A stretch of 64,000 bases of DNA, taken from Nitrospira sp. SG-bin2 (lineage in GTDB: Bacteria > Nitrospirota > Nitrospiria > Nitrospirales > Nitrospiraceae). The position numbers and the translations under genes are program-made. The notes beneath the pieces are model-generated. The model made no database searches. It was not told the DNA's origin and was given only the letters and a program-made list of their open reading frames with translations. Below, piece after piece: positions 15,816 through 25,300 of this stretch (position 1 is the stretch's first letter; each line of letters opens with the position of its first letter). The stretch is from assembly GCA_002083405.1 (NCBI GenBank), contig LVWT01000017.1:149430-213429 (forward strand), read 5' to 3'.

Positions 15816-16376
15816 GTGACCACTGGAAACCATACACAGCCGAACGATGTGCGAGTCGTGATGGACGCCGGCGACATCGCCCGCGCGCTGACCCGCATCG
15901 CCCATGAAATCGTGGAACGCAATAAGGGCGTGAAGGATCTGGCGTTGGTCGGCATTCGTACGGGTGGCGTGTATCTGGCCCATCGTCTGGTGAAACGCAT
16001 TCAGACTATCGAAGGGGCGCAGATTCCTATCGGTGAATTGGACATCACGCTGTATCGAGACGACCTCGCGCTTCGCAAGAATCAGCCGGTGTTGAGGAAA
16101 ACATCCGTTCCGTTTGATATGGCGGATAAGGTGGTGGTGTTAGTGGATGATGTGCTGTTTACCGGGCGGACGATACGTGCGGCGATGGACGGGTTGATGG
16201 ATTTTGGACGGCCGGGAGAGATTCAGCTTGCGGTGTTGGTGGATCGCGGCCATCGGCAGCTGCCGATCAAAGCCAATTACATCGGGAAGAATCTTCCCAC
16301 GTCGCGAGAAGAAAAAGTCCAGGTGTTGTTGGAAGAAGGCGGGGAAGATGACCGCGTGATCATCTTTAAAGCATGA
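15816..16376 (+). CDS. pyrR: PyrR bifunctional pyrimidine operon regulator / uracil phosphoribosyltransferase
   Basis: The GTG start at 15816 follows AGGAAG and gives about 186 residues. The PRPP-binding loop VVLVDDVLFTGRTIRAA is near residue 105, and VGIRTGGVYLAHRL and LPIKANYIGKNLPTS are PyrR-typical. PyrR proteins bind a conserved RNA loop in pyr mRNA in response to UMP, and many also have uracil phosphoribosyltransferase activity. The position as the first gene of the operon, behind a matching RNA element and an attenuator, strongly supports autoregulation. The open frame upstream to 15699 passes through the terminator stem and is not part of the protein. Confidence 0.92.
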   Translation: MTTGNHTQPNDVRVVMDAGDIARALTRIAHEIVERNKGVKDLALVGIRTGGVYLAHRLVKRIQTIEGAQIPIGELDITLYRDDLALRKNQPVLRKTSVPFDMADKVVVLVDDVLFTGRTIRAAMDGLMDFGRPGEIQLAVLVDRGHRQLPIKANYIGKNLPTSREEKVQVLLEEGGEDDRVIIFKA

Positions 16377-16389
16377 TGCGGAGGAGGCT

Positions 16390-17310
16390 ATGAGTCTCAA
16401 ACGCAAAGATTTGCTGAGTCTGGCGTCTTTGTCCGTGGATGAGATCGGGCTCATTCTTGAGACGGCGGACTCCTTCAAGGAAGTGACGGGCCGTGAGATC
16501 AAGAAGGTGCCGGCGCTGCGAGGCAAGACCGTCGTCAATCTGTTTTTCGAGCCGAGCACAAGAACCCGCACGTCGTTTGAGCTGGCGGCGAAACGGCTGA
16601 GTGCGGATGTCATCAACTTCTCGCCCTCGTCGAGCAGCGTCGTAAAAGGTGAAACGCTCCTCGATACCGCGCGCAATATCGAGGCGATGCAGGCGGATAT
16701 CATTGTCCTGCGCCATTCGTCCGCCGGGGCAGCCGAAACACTGGCGCGCGGGGTCAAGTCTTCGGTTATCAACGCAGGTGACGGATGGCATGAGCATCCC
16801 ACGCAGGCGCTGCTCGATCTGTATACCATCCGGGGGCGTGGAATGGGTTTTGGGGGGTTGCGGGTGGCGATTGTCGGCGACGTGTCGCATAGCCGGGTAG
16901 CCCGCTCGAATATCTATGCGCTGACCAAGTTGGGCGCCGACGTGCGTTTGGTGGGGCCGCCCACGATGATGCCGTGGGGTGTCGAAAAACTTGGAGTGAA
17001 GGTCTATTCCGATATGGATGAGGGCTTGCGCGGCGTCAACGTCATTATGATGCTCCGTCTCCAGCTGGAACGGCAAGGGCGTGCGCTCTTTCCGACCATC
17101 CGCGAGTACGCGCGGCTCTATGGATTGACGGCGGAGCGGGTTAAGTTGGCCGATACCGGTGCGATCGTGATGCATCCGGGACCGATCAATCGCGGAGTGG
17201 AGATTGCACCGGATGTGGCGGACAGCCTCTCGTCCGTGATTCTCGACCAGGTTGCAAACGGCGTAGCGGTGCGCATGGGTATTTTGTATCTCATGTCGGA
17301 AGCCGGATAA
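16390..17310 (+). CDS. pyrB: aspartate carbamoyltransferase catalytic chain
   Basis: The 306-residue product has the carbamoyl-phosphate site FEPSTRTRTSFELAAKRL near residue 56, the lysine loop SSSVVKGETLLDT near 84, and HPTQALLDLYTI near 137. It catalyses the committed step of pyrimidine synthesis, carbamoyl phosphate plus aspartate to carbamoyl aspartate. The gene starts 13 bp after pyrR with a GGAGG ribosome binding site and is followed by pyrC. No pyrI regulatory chain gene is present, which fits control at the RNA level by PyrR. Confidence 0.95.
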   Translation: MSLKRKDLLSLASLSVDEIGLILETADSFKEVTGREIKKVPALRGKTVVNLFFEPSTRTRTSFELAAKRLSADVINFSPSSSSVVKGETLLDTARNIEAMQADIIVLRHSSAGAAETLARGVKSSVINAGDGWHEHPTQALLDLYTIRGRGMGFGGLRVAIVGDVSHSRVARSNIYALTKLGADVRLVGPPTMMPWGVEKLGVKVYSDMDEGLRGVNVIMMLRLQLERQGRALFPTIREYARLYGLTAERVKLADTGAIVMHPGPINRGVEIAPDVADSLSSVILDQVANGVAVRMGILYLMSEAG

Positions 17311-17343
17311 AGGCGTCGCGTATTGTGCGAGGATAAGGAGATT

Positions 17344-18630
17344 ATGCCGATTCTCATCAAGGGCGGGAAGGTCGTCGATCCGGGCCGCTTCGTCGGTGTG
17401 GGCGATGTGCTGATCGATCAAGGGAAAGTTTCAGCGGTGGGTCCCAATTTGCAGGCACCGGCGGGAAGCACGATGATCGAGGCGAAGGATCGGCTGGTGT
17501 TGCCGGGGTTTGTTGATCTACACGTCCATTTTAGAGAGCCGGGGTTTGAATATAAGGAGACGATTCAGAGCGGCAGCGCCGCCGCGGTGGCCGGCGGGTT
17601 TACGACGGTCTGTTGCATGCCCAACACGAACCCGGTGAACGACAACCAAGCGGTGACGGAATTCATTCTGGAGCGAGCCCGGTTGGCCGGTTTGGCCAAT
17701 GTCTGGCCGGTCGGTGCGATCACGAAAGGCTCGGAAGGGAAAGAACTGGCTGAAATCGGTGATCTGCGGCGATCGGGCTGCGTTGCGATTTCAGACGACG
17801 GCCGCCCGGTCATGAACAGTCTGGTGATGCGCCGGGCGATGGAGTATGCGCTGGCGTTCGACCTGACGGTGGTCGATCATTGCGAGGATTTGCATTTGGC
17901 GGAAGGCGGCTGCATGAACGAAGGCCTGGTCTCCACCGAGCTGGGGCTGCCCGGCATTCCCTCGGCGGCGGAAGATGTGATGGTTGCACGTAATCTGTCT
18001 CTGTCGGAGCTGACGGGCGCGCGGCTCCACCTCGCTCATATCAGCACGGCCGGATCGGTCCGCATGGTCCGCGAAGCGAAGGCGCGCGGTATCAAGGTCA
18101 CGGCAGAAGCCTGTCCCCATCACTTCACTCTGACTGAAGAAGTGGTTCGCGGGTACAACACGCATGCGAAGATGAATCCTCCGTTGCGCACCTGGGACGA
18201 CGTCCGTGCGATCAAAGAAGGATTGCGCGACGGCACGATCGATGTGATCGCAACCGATCATGCGCCACATGCCACGCAGGAGAAGCAGCAGGATTTTACC
18301 GAAGCTCCGTTTGGAATCGTTGGACTGGAGACTGCGCTTTCCTTGACGTTGGGATTGGTGGAGGAAGGAGTCTTGTCGTTGGAGCAGGCGGTTGAGAAGC
18401 TGACGTCGGCCCCGGCGGCCGCGTTCGGGCTGAAAAAGGGGACGCTGGCAGTCGGCGCGGATGCCGATGTGACGATTGTCGATCAACAGGCTGAGTGGGT
18501 GGTCGATCCCGGTAAGTTCCGGTCAAAAAGCCGCAATACGCCGTTTGTCGGATGGAAGGTCAAGGGGCGAGTCCTGACGACGATCGTAGGGGGCCGGGTG
18601 GTGTTCGAGGCTGGACCATTGGAATCATAG
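17344..18630 (+). CDS. pyrC: dihydroorotase
   Basis: ATG 17344 follows AAGGAG and gives about 428 residues. The metal ligands appear in LVLPGFVDLHVHFREPG, and a second histidine set in ACPHHFTLTE. ATDHAPHATQE carries the catalytic aspartate, and the C-terminus has the amidohydrolase barrel closing strands (GTLAVGADADVTIVD). It converts carbamoyl aspartate to dihydroorotate in the third step of UMP synthesis. The length and sequence are those of the class I long dihydroorotase. The gene is 33 bp downstream of pyrB. Confidence 0.94.
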   Translation: MPILIKGGKVVDPGRFVGVGDVLIDQGKVSAVGPNLQAPAGSTMIEAKDRLVLPGFVDLHVHFREPGFEYKETIQSGSAAAVAGGFTTVCCMPNTNPVNDNQAVTEFILERARLAGLANVWPVGAITKGSEGKELAEIGDLRRSGCVAISDDGRPVMNSLVMRRAMEYALAFDLTVVDHCEDLHLAEGGCMNEGLVSTELGLPGIPSAAEDVMVARNLSLSELTGARLHLAHISTAGSVRMVREAKARGIKVTAEACPHHFTLTEEVVRGYNTHAKMNPPLRTWDDVRAIKEGLRDGTIDVIATDHAPHATQEKQQDFTEAPFGIVGLETALSLTLGLVEEGVLSLEQAVEKLTSAPAAAFGLKKGTLAVGADADVTIVDQQAEWVVDPGKFRSKSRNTPFVGWKVKGRVLTTIVGGRVVFEAGPLES

Positions 18631-18634
18631 AATA

Positions 18635-19156
18635 GTGCGGCGCGTCACCTATTGGGGATTGCTCTGCTGTTTCACGCTTGAATGGCTCGCGCTGGGTGTC
18701 TGGATCGGCGGGATGGTGGTATTGGTTGGAGCGGTGATCCCGGCGGTATTCAATACATTCGGCGGACAGGATTCAGGCGGATTGTTTCTGACGAAGGCGT
18801 TCGAAGGGTACCATCGATTCGTGATCGGGGCCATGGCGGTGTTGTGTGCTGCGTCCCTCTACCGTTGGTGGAGCGGAGAGCCGGCTGCGGCGGTTGACCG
18901 AGAAGAGATGATCGTGTTGGCGTTGATGGTGGCGATCGCCGGAGTCGTGATTCTGGCGCTGCATCCTCAGGCTGCGATACTCCAAGCGCAGGCCTTTGCG
19001 GCACAAGAGGAGACGGCCAAGAAGGCGGCCTTCGAGTCGTTATTTCGTGTCTTGATGCCAATTCGTGTTCTCGATATCGTCAATTTAGTATTGGGGGTTG
19101 TGTTGATTGGAATAAAGTCAAAACGGACACTCTGTCCGGGCGGGCAGGCCTTATGA
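18635..19156 (+). CDS. DUF4149-type integral membrane protein
   Basis: The GTG start at 18635 lies four bases after the pyrC stop, and the stop overlaps the carA start by four bases (ATGA), so it is clearly in the operon. The 173 residues form four hydrophobic helices (LEWLALGVWIGGMVVLVGAV, FVIGAMAVLCAASLY, MIVLALMVAIAGVVILAL and VLDIVNLVLGVVLIG), as in DUF4149 proteins. Its function is unknown. Tight coupling between pyrC and carA suggests constant co-expression with pyrimidine synthesis, but does not show a role in it. Confidence 0.75.
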   Translation: MRRVTYWGLLCCFTLEWLALGVWIGGMVVLVGAVIPAVFNTFGGQDSGGLFLTKAFEGYHRFVIGAMAVLCAASLYRWWSGEPAAAVDREEMIVLALMVAIAGVVILALHPQAAILQAQAFAAQEETAKKAAFESLFRVLMPIRVLDIVNLVLGVVLIGIKSKRTLCPGGQAL

Positions 19157-20331
19157 AAAAAGCTCTCTTGGCATTGGCGGACGGCGTATGTTTCGAGGGC
19201 CGCGCGCTCGGGTATGAAGGCGAGACAGTCGGAGAAGTTGTATTCAACACGGCGATGACCGGCTATCAGGAGGTGCTGACCGATCCATCCTACAAGGGAC
19301 AAATCATTACGATGACCTGTCCCCATATCGGGAATTATGGGACGACGCCGGAGGATAGTGAGTCCCGCCGCCTGTGGGCAGAAGGGTTTGTCGTGATGGA
19401 GGCCAGCCGGCTAGCCAGCAATTGGCGGGGCACCCACACGATTCACGAGTATTTGACGAAAGCGAAAGTTGTAGCGATCGAAGGGCTTGATACCAGAGCG
19501 TTGACGAGACATTTGCGCGAGTATGGATCGCAGCAAGGGGTCATTACGCAGGGAGGACTTGATGCGGCACAGGCTGTGGCCAAAGCGCGGAATGCGCCTG
19601 GAATCGTTGGGCGGGACTTAGCGGCTGAAGTCACGTGTGAGCGGTCGTATGAATGGAAGGCCGGATCCGGAGCGTGGGCACCGGAGGGAGGCAGGAGCAG
19701 ATCGGAGAGACAGCACCGCCGACCGTGGCAGGTCGTCGCCTATGATTTTGGGGTCAAACAGAATATTCTGAATCGGCTGGTCGATGTCGGTTGCCATGTC
19801 ACCGTCGTGCCGGCGTCAACGACAGCTGCCGAGATTGACGCACGCAAACCGGACGGCATTTTCCTCTCCAATGGCCCCGGCGATCCGGAAGGTGTTCCGT
19901 ATGCGGTGGAAGCCGTGCGGACGTTGATCGGCCGTTATCCGATCTTCGGCATTTGCTTGGGGCATCAGATTTTGGGGCTTGCGCTCGGACTTGAAACCTA
20001 CAAGCTCAAGTTCGGACATCATGGCGCAAATCATCCGGTGCTCGATCTGCGGAGCCGGAAGGTCGAGATCACGTCGCAGAACCATAACTTTGCCGTCAAG
20101 GTCCCTGTGTCGTTCAGCGAGGCGCCGAATAGTCCGCCGACGATTGATACCAAGTATGGAAGACTTTCGATCACGCATCTCAGCTTGAATGATCATTCGA
20201 TCGAGGGCATGGTCTGTATGGATCGGCCTGTATTTTCGGTGCAGTATCATCCGGAAGCCTCTCCGGGACCTCATGATTCGGCCTATTTGTTCGAGGAATT
20301 CGTCCGTCTTATGGAGACCCACCATGCGTAA
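19153..20331 (+). CDS. carA: carbamoyl-phosphate synthase small subunit
   Basis: The 392-residue product has the CarA N-terminal domain (GEVVFNTAMTGYQEVLTDPS) and a class I glutamine amidotransferase domain. The nucleophile lies in IFGICLGHQILGLALG and the His-Glu pair in VQYHPEASPGPHD. It supplies ammonia from glutamine to CarB. A serine- and arginine-rich stretch of about 25 residues (GGRSRSERQHRR region, near 175-190) sits between the domains and is somewhat longer than usual. It overlaps the membrane protein gene before it by four bases and sppA after it by eight. carB lies about 2 kb further on in the same operon. Confidence 0.95.
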   Translation: MKKALLALADGVCFEGRALGYEGETVGEVVFNTAMTGYQEVLTDPSYKGQIITMTCPHIGNYGTTPEDSESRRLWAEGFVVMEASRLASNWRGTHTIHEYLTKAKVVAIEGLDTRALTRHLREYGSQQGVITQGGLDAAQAVAKARNAPGIVGRDLAAEVTCERSYEWKAGSGAWAPEGGRSRSERQHRRPWQVVAYDFGVKQNILNRLVDVGCHVTVVPASTTAAEIDARKPDGIFLSNGPGDPEGVPYAVEAVRTLIGRYPIFGICLGHQILGLALGLETYKLKFGHHGANHPVLDLRSRKVEITSQNHNFAVKVPVSFSEAPNSPPTIDTKYGRLSITHLSLNDHSIEGMVCMDRPVFSVQYHPEASPGPHDSAYLFEEFVRLMETHHA

Positions 20332-21277
20332 CCGGTTTCTTGCATTGTTGTTCGTCGGATTGTCGGTGTCGGGTTGCACATTCAATTTTACGCTGCTTCC
20401 AGGCCAAGGACCCCTCCAAGAGATGCAGGTCGGCGGCACGGGAGCGGCCAAGGTTTTGCTGATCGAGGTCTCCGGCATGATCAGTTCACAGGAGAAGGAC
20501 GGCTTGATTCCTGCGCCAAGTCTTCTTGCCAGAATCAAGGAACAGTTGGCGAGAGCCACGCAGGATGACCAGGTCAAAGCCGTCGTCCTCCGGATCAATT
20601 CACCCGGGGGCACAGTGACGGCGTCGGACATTATTCATCACGAACTCAAAGCGTTCAAGGCGTCCAAGAAAATTCCGATTATCGCCTCGATTATGGATCT
20701 GGGTACATCCGGCGGATACTATATCGCTGCAGCTGCCGATACGGTGTTGGCGCATCCCTCTTCGGTTACAGGGAGCATCGGCGTCATCATGCTGACGATC
20801 AATGCCAGAGGATTGCTGGAAAAGGTGGGCGTTGAAGCGACCGCGGTCACGTCTGGTCCCCGCAAGGACATGGGGTCGCCGTTTCGCGTGATGACGCCGG
20901 AGGAGCGGGCAATCTTTCAAGGCCTGATCGATTCATTCTATCAGCGGTTTTTGACCATTGTGCAGGAGGGTCGTCCGCAGCTGCAGATGGAGCAGATCAA
21001 AAAGCTGGCCGATGGACGAATCTATACGGGCGATCAAGCGAAGGCGGTAGGCCTTGTAGACGATCTCGGGTATCTGGAAGATGCTATTGAACTGGCGAAG
21101 AAGAAAGCAAAGCTTCCAGAAGCGCGTGTGGTCACCTATCAGCGTCCCGGCGAGTACTCAAACAATATCTATTCCAAGCTCCTCGTACCCGGTCCGCTGG
21201 CGGGATTTGCCGATCTCGATATCATGGCGCTCGCGCGGGGAGGTACGCCGCAATTCATGTATCTCTGGATGCCCTAA
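20324..21277 (+). CDS. sppA: SppA-type signal peptide peptidase, lipoprotein-like
   Basis: The start at ATG 20324 overlaps carA by eight bases and gives about 317 residues. The N-terminus MRNRFLALLFVGLSVSGC is a lipoprotein signal with cysteine 18. The ClpP-like serine protease core has VVLRINSPGGTVTASD and the catalytic serine in DLGTSGGYYIAAAAD, then TGSIGVIM. The single-domain short form digests cleaved signal peptides in the membrane. Its place between carA and carB is not a standard pyrimidine operon layout. Confidence 0.86.
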   Translation: MRNRFLALLFVGLSVSGCTFNFTLLPGQGPLQEMQVGGTGAAKVLLIEVSGMISSQEKDGLIPAPSLLARIKEQLARATQDDQVKAVVLRINSPGGTVTASDIIHHELKAFKASKKIPIIASIMDLGTSGGYYIAAAADTVLAHPSSVTGSIGVIMLTINARGLLEKVGVEATAVTSGPRKDMGSPFRVMTPEERAIFQGLIDSFYQRFLTIVQEGRPQLQMEQIKKLADGRIYTGDQAKAVGLVDDLGYLEDAIELAKKKAKLPEARVVTYQRPGEYSNNIYSKLLVPGPLAGFADLDIMALARGGTPQFMYLWMP

Positions 21278-21284
21278 CCAACGT

Positions 21285-22313
21285 ATGAGCCGATCGGACG
21301 TATCCGGGCAATGTCAGGAATTCCGCATGACTGGGGCATACGACTGTTCTGTCAACCATGCGCTCACCCTGCCGGTTGGGCGCCGTGCGCTGCTTGGGTA
21401 TGGCATTCGAGGTGCGATGGGGCTGTATGGACTCTTCAATATGGGCGCCGCTGTCGGGTTTGCGTCCATGCTGGCCGGCTGTCTTCGCGCGCCGGGCACC
21501 TCCCGCGATCAATTCATCTACATCTCTGAAGAAAAAGAAATTGCCATGGGGGTCAGCGCATTCCATGAAGTCTTGCGCAATGCCCGGCTGAGCCAGAATT
21601 TGGAAATCAATGAAATGGTCCATCGGGTCGGCAATCGAATTGCCGCCGCGGCCGCAAAACCAGAGTATCAATGGGAATTTGCCGTCATCGATGATGAGAA
21701 GATGGTCAACGCGTTCGCCCTGCCGGGCGGCAAGGTCGCGATATTCACCGGCATTCTCAAATTCACGAAGAATGAAGATGGGCTGGCAACCGTGATGGGG
21801 CATGAAGTTGCGCATGCGTTGCAACGCCATGGAGCGGAACGGTATAGCCGGGGGATACTGGAGACCATCGCACAGGTCGGCGCCCTGGCCGCCGGAGCCG
21901 CTGCGGGACGTCCGGATGCGGCCATGGCTGCGATGAGCGCCTATGGAGTCGGAGTGTCGCTGCCGTTCGGGCGAAGCCAGGAATCAGAAGCGGATTTGAT
22001 CGGACTTCGGCTGATGGCCCAGGCCGGTTATGATCCCCGCGAAGCCGTGCCGTTTTGGGAGCGCATGAGCGGCTGTCCCAGACAGCTGATCGACAAGGCC
22101 TGTTTCCGATCGAAACAAACGATCCCGGAGTTCCTGTCGACTCACCCGTCCGATGTGTCCCGTATCAATCAGATCGAAGCCTGGTTGCCGGGCGCCATGA
22201 AATACTATCGAGGATCAGGAGGGCAAGTTGCACCGCCGGTGACGATACCGGACCCATACCGTCCTCCAGTCGGGCCCATGCCCCAGTCAAGCCTGCCGGC
22301 TTTTTTCTCATAG
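21285..22313 (+). CDS. M48-family membrane metalloprotease
   Basis: From ATG 21285 (ATG 21327 is an alternative) the product has about 342 residues. It has a hydrophobic segment ending in MLAGC that could be a lipobox, and the zinc motif VMGHEVAHALQRHGAER. A downstream SQESEADLIGLRLMAQAGYDP provides the third zinc ligand, and a C-terminal THPSDVSRINQIEAWLP is typical of the BepA/LoiP group. Such proteases act on misassembled outer-membrane or periplasmic proteins. It starts seven bases after sppA, so the two proteolysis genes form a pair embedded between the carbamoyl-phosphate synthase genes. Confidence 0.86.
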   Translation: MSRSDVSGQCQEFRMTGAYDCSVNHALTLPVGRRALLGYGIRGAMGLYGLFNMGAAVGFASMLAGCLRAPGTSRDQFIYISEEKEIAMGVSAFHEVLRNARLSQNLEINEMVHRVGNRIAAAAAKPEYQWEFAVIDDEKMVNAFALPGGKVAIFTGILKFTKNEDGLATVMGHEVAHALQRHGAERYSRGILETIAQVGALAAGAAAGRPDAAMAAMSAYGVGVSLPFGRSQESEADLIGLRLMAQAGYDPREAVPFWERMSGCPRQLIDKACFRSKQTIPEFLSTHPSDVSRINQIEAWLPGAMKYYRGSGGQVAPPVTIPDPYRPPVGPMPQSSLPAFFS

Positions 22314-22319
22314 GAACAC

Positions 22320-25300
22320 ATGCCAAAACGTACAGACATACGCTCCATTCTTATGATCGGCTCCGGTCCGATCGTCATCGGCCAGGCCTGTGAATTCGAC
22401 TATTCGGGCACACAGGCATGTAAAGCCCTCAAAGAGGAAGGCTATAGGGTCATCCTCATCAATAGCAATCCTGCCACGATCATGACCGATCCGGAGATGG
22501 CGGACCGCACCTATGTGGAGCCGATTACGCTGGATGTCGTCGAGAAAGTGATCGAGCGTGAGAGGCCCGATGCGTTGCTGCCGACGATGGGGGGGCAAAC
22601 GGCGCTCAACGCGACCATGGGATTGGTCAAACGCGGCGTGCTCGAGAAATACGGTGTCCGGCTCATCGGTGCCTCGGCCGAAGCCATCCATAAGGCGGAG
22701 GACCGGGAAGCCTTCAAACTGGCGATGCAGCGGATCGGTTTGCGCGTTCCCAAAAGCGGCACCGCGCATACGCGTCAGGAGGCAGTCGGAATTCTGGACA
22801 TGGTCGGATTTCCAGCCATCATTCGCCCGTCCTTTACGATGGGGGGAACCGGGGGAAACATTGCCTACAATCGGGAAGAGTTTGAAAAACTGATCGATTG
22901 GGCGCTGGCGATGAGTCCGGTCAGCCAGGTGCTGATCGAGGAGTCGGTCATCGGGTGGAAAGAGTATGAATTGGAAGTCATGCGGGACATCAAAGACAAC
23001 GTCGTCATCGTCTGTCCGATCGAGAATCTCGATCCGATGGGCGTCCATACCGGCGACAGCATCACCGTCGCACCGGCTATGACATTGACCGACAAAGAGT
23101 ATCAGCGGATGCGGGACGCGGCGCTCCGGATCATCAGAGAGATCGGAGTCGATACCGGCGGTTCAAATATTCAGTTCGGTATCGATCCGAAGAACGGAGA
23201 CATGGTCGTCATCGAAATGAATCCACGGGTCTCCAGGAGTTCAGCGTTGGCGTCGAAAGCCACGGGGTTCCCGATCGCAAAAATCGCAGCCAAGCTGGCG
23301 GTCGGCTATACGTTGGACGAAATCACGAACGACATTACCGGCGTGACCAAGGCCTCGTTTGAACCGACCATCGACTATGTGGTGGTGAAAATTCCCCGGT
23401 TCGCATTTCAGAAATTCAAAGGCGCAGATCCCACGTTGACGACGCAAATGAAATCGGTGGGTGAAGCAATGGCGATCGGACGGACGTTCAAGGAAGCGCT
23501 GCAGAAGGCCATCCGTTCTCTGGAGTTGGATCTCAATGGGTTGGGCTCGCGGGTGGGGATCGATCGGGGTATTCCTCCGGAGTTCAATCGGGACGAGGTG
23601 CTCGAGAAGGTGCATCGAATATTGCGTACGCCGTTGCCCGAGCGGCTCTGGTATCTTGCCGACGGAATCCGCTTGGGCCTTGCGAATGACGAGCTTTTCG
23701 CGATGACGAAGATTGATCCATGGTTCATCGAACAGATTCGGGAACTGGTCGGTTTTGAACAGGGTCTTGTGAGTAAAGCGGGGACAACCGCGTTGGCGAC
23801 GGCGGGTGAGTGGCTGTGGGAAGCCAAACAACAGGGGTTTTCGGATGATCGGATCGGCCAATTGCTGGGTGTTGATCCGGCAAAGGTCCGCAAGGCTCGT
23901 CTGGGGCTTGGAAAAACCGGAACAAGCCTCGTTCCAGGCCGATCCGTCACGTATAAGCGGGTTGATACCTGCGCGGCCGAGTTTGAGGCTCATACTCCCT
24001 ATCTCTATTCCACGTATGGAAGTGAATGCGAGGCCAGGCCGTCGGATCGGAAAAAGGTCGTCATACTTGGCGGAGGCCCTAACCGCATCGGACAGGGGAT
24101 CGAGTTCGACTACTGTTGTGTGCATGCTGCCATGGCGCTTCGGGAAGAATCGATTGAAACGATTATGGTGAACTGCAATCCGGAAACAGTGAGCACGGAT
24201 TATGACACCTCGGATCGGCTGTATTTCGAGCCGCTCACGGAGGAGGATGTGCTCAATATCATCAAGACGGAACAGCCGATCGGGGTTGTGCTGCAGTTCG
24301 GCGGGCAGACTCCATTGAAGCTGGCGCTTCCGTTGTCCAAGGCTGGCGTGAAGATTCTCGGCACCAGTCCCGATGCGATCGATTTGGCGGAAGATCGTGA
24401 GCGGTTCCGGGATTTCCTGAATACGCTCGGCCTCCGGCAGGCGGAAAGCGGAATGGCGCGTTCTGTGGATGAAGCGGTCCGCATCGCAGGCACGATCGGG
24501 TATCCGGTTATGGTCCGACCCTCCTATGTGTTGGGCGGCCGCTCGATGCAAATTGTCTATGCCGAGGCTGAATTGTTGGAGTACGTCCGTACCGCCGTTA
24601 AGGCATCGCCGAAACACCCTGTGCTGATCGACAAATACCTCGCCGATGCCATTGAAGTCGATGCCGACGCGATCTCGGATGGACAGACGGTCGTCGTGGC
24701 GGGGATTATGGAGCACATCGAAGAGGCCGGGGTCCATTCGGGCGATTCCGCCTGTTCGCTGCCCCCCTACACGCTGGAGAAAACCATCGTGCAAGAGATT
24801 GAGCGCCAAATGAAGCTGTTGGCGCTGAAGCTCGGTGTTGTGGGATTGATGAATGCGCAATTTGCCGTGAAAGACAAGACCGTCTACGTGCTCGAAGTGA
24901 ATCCACGGGGATCGCGAACCGTCCCCTTCGTCAGTAAAGCGATTGGTGTGCCGTTAGCGAAGCTGGCGATGAAGGTAATGATCGGGCGGACTCTCGAGGA
25001 TCTTGGATTCACGAACGCGCCGCAGCCGACGCATCTGTCGGTCAAGGAAGCGGTGTTCCCATTCAATAAGTTTCCCGGAGTGGATGTGTTGTTGGGGCCG
25101 GAGATGAAATCGACGGGAGAGGTGATGGGCATCGACGGCGATTTCGGCTGGGCATTTGCCAAATCACAGGCCGGCGCCGGTGCCGTGCTACCGAGGTCAG
25201 GGACCGTGTTTCTCAGTGTGAAGGAGGACGATCGGCCCGCTGTCTTGGATGTGGCGAGGCGGCTGCGGACTCTCGGATTTCGCATCCAGGCGACCACCGG

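Noticed and set aside
16366..17421. Minus-strand open frame across pyrB
   Set aside because: Antisense to a confidently identified enzyme and covers the pyrB-pyrC junction.
23241..24860. Long minus-strand open frame inside carB
   Set aside because: Antisense shadow of a certain gene; composition typical of reversed codons, no start context.
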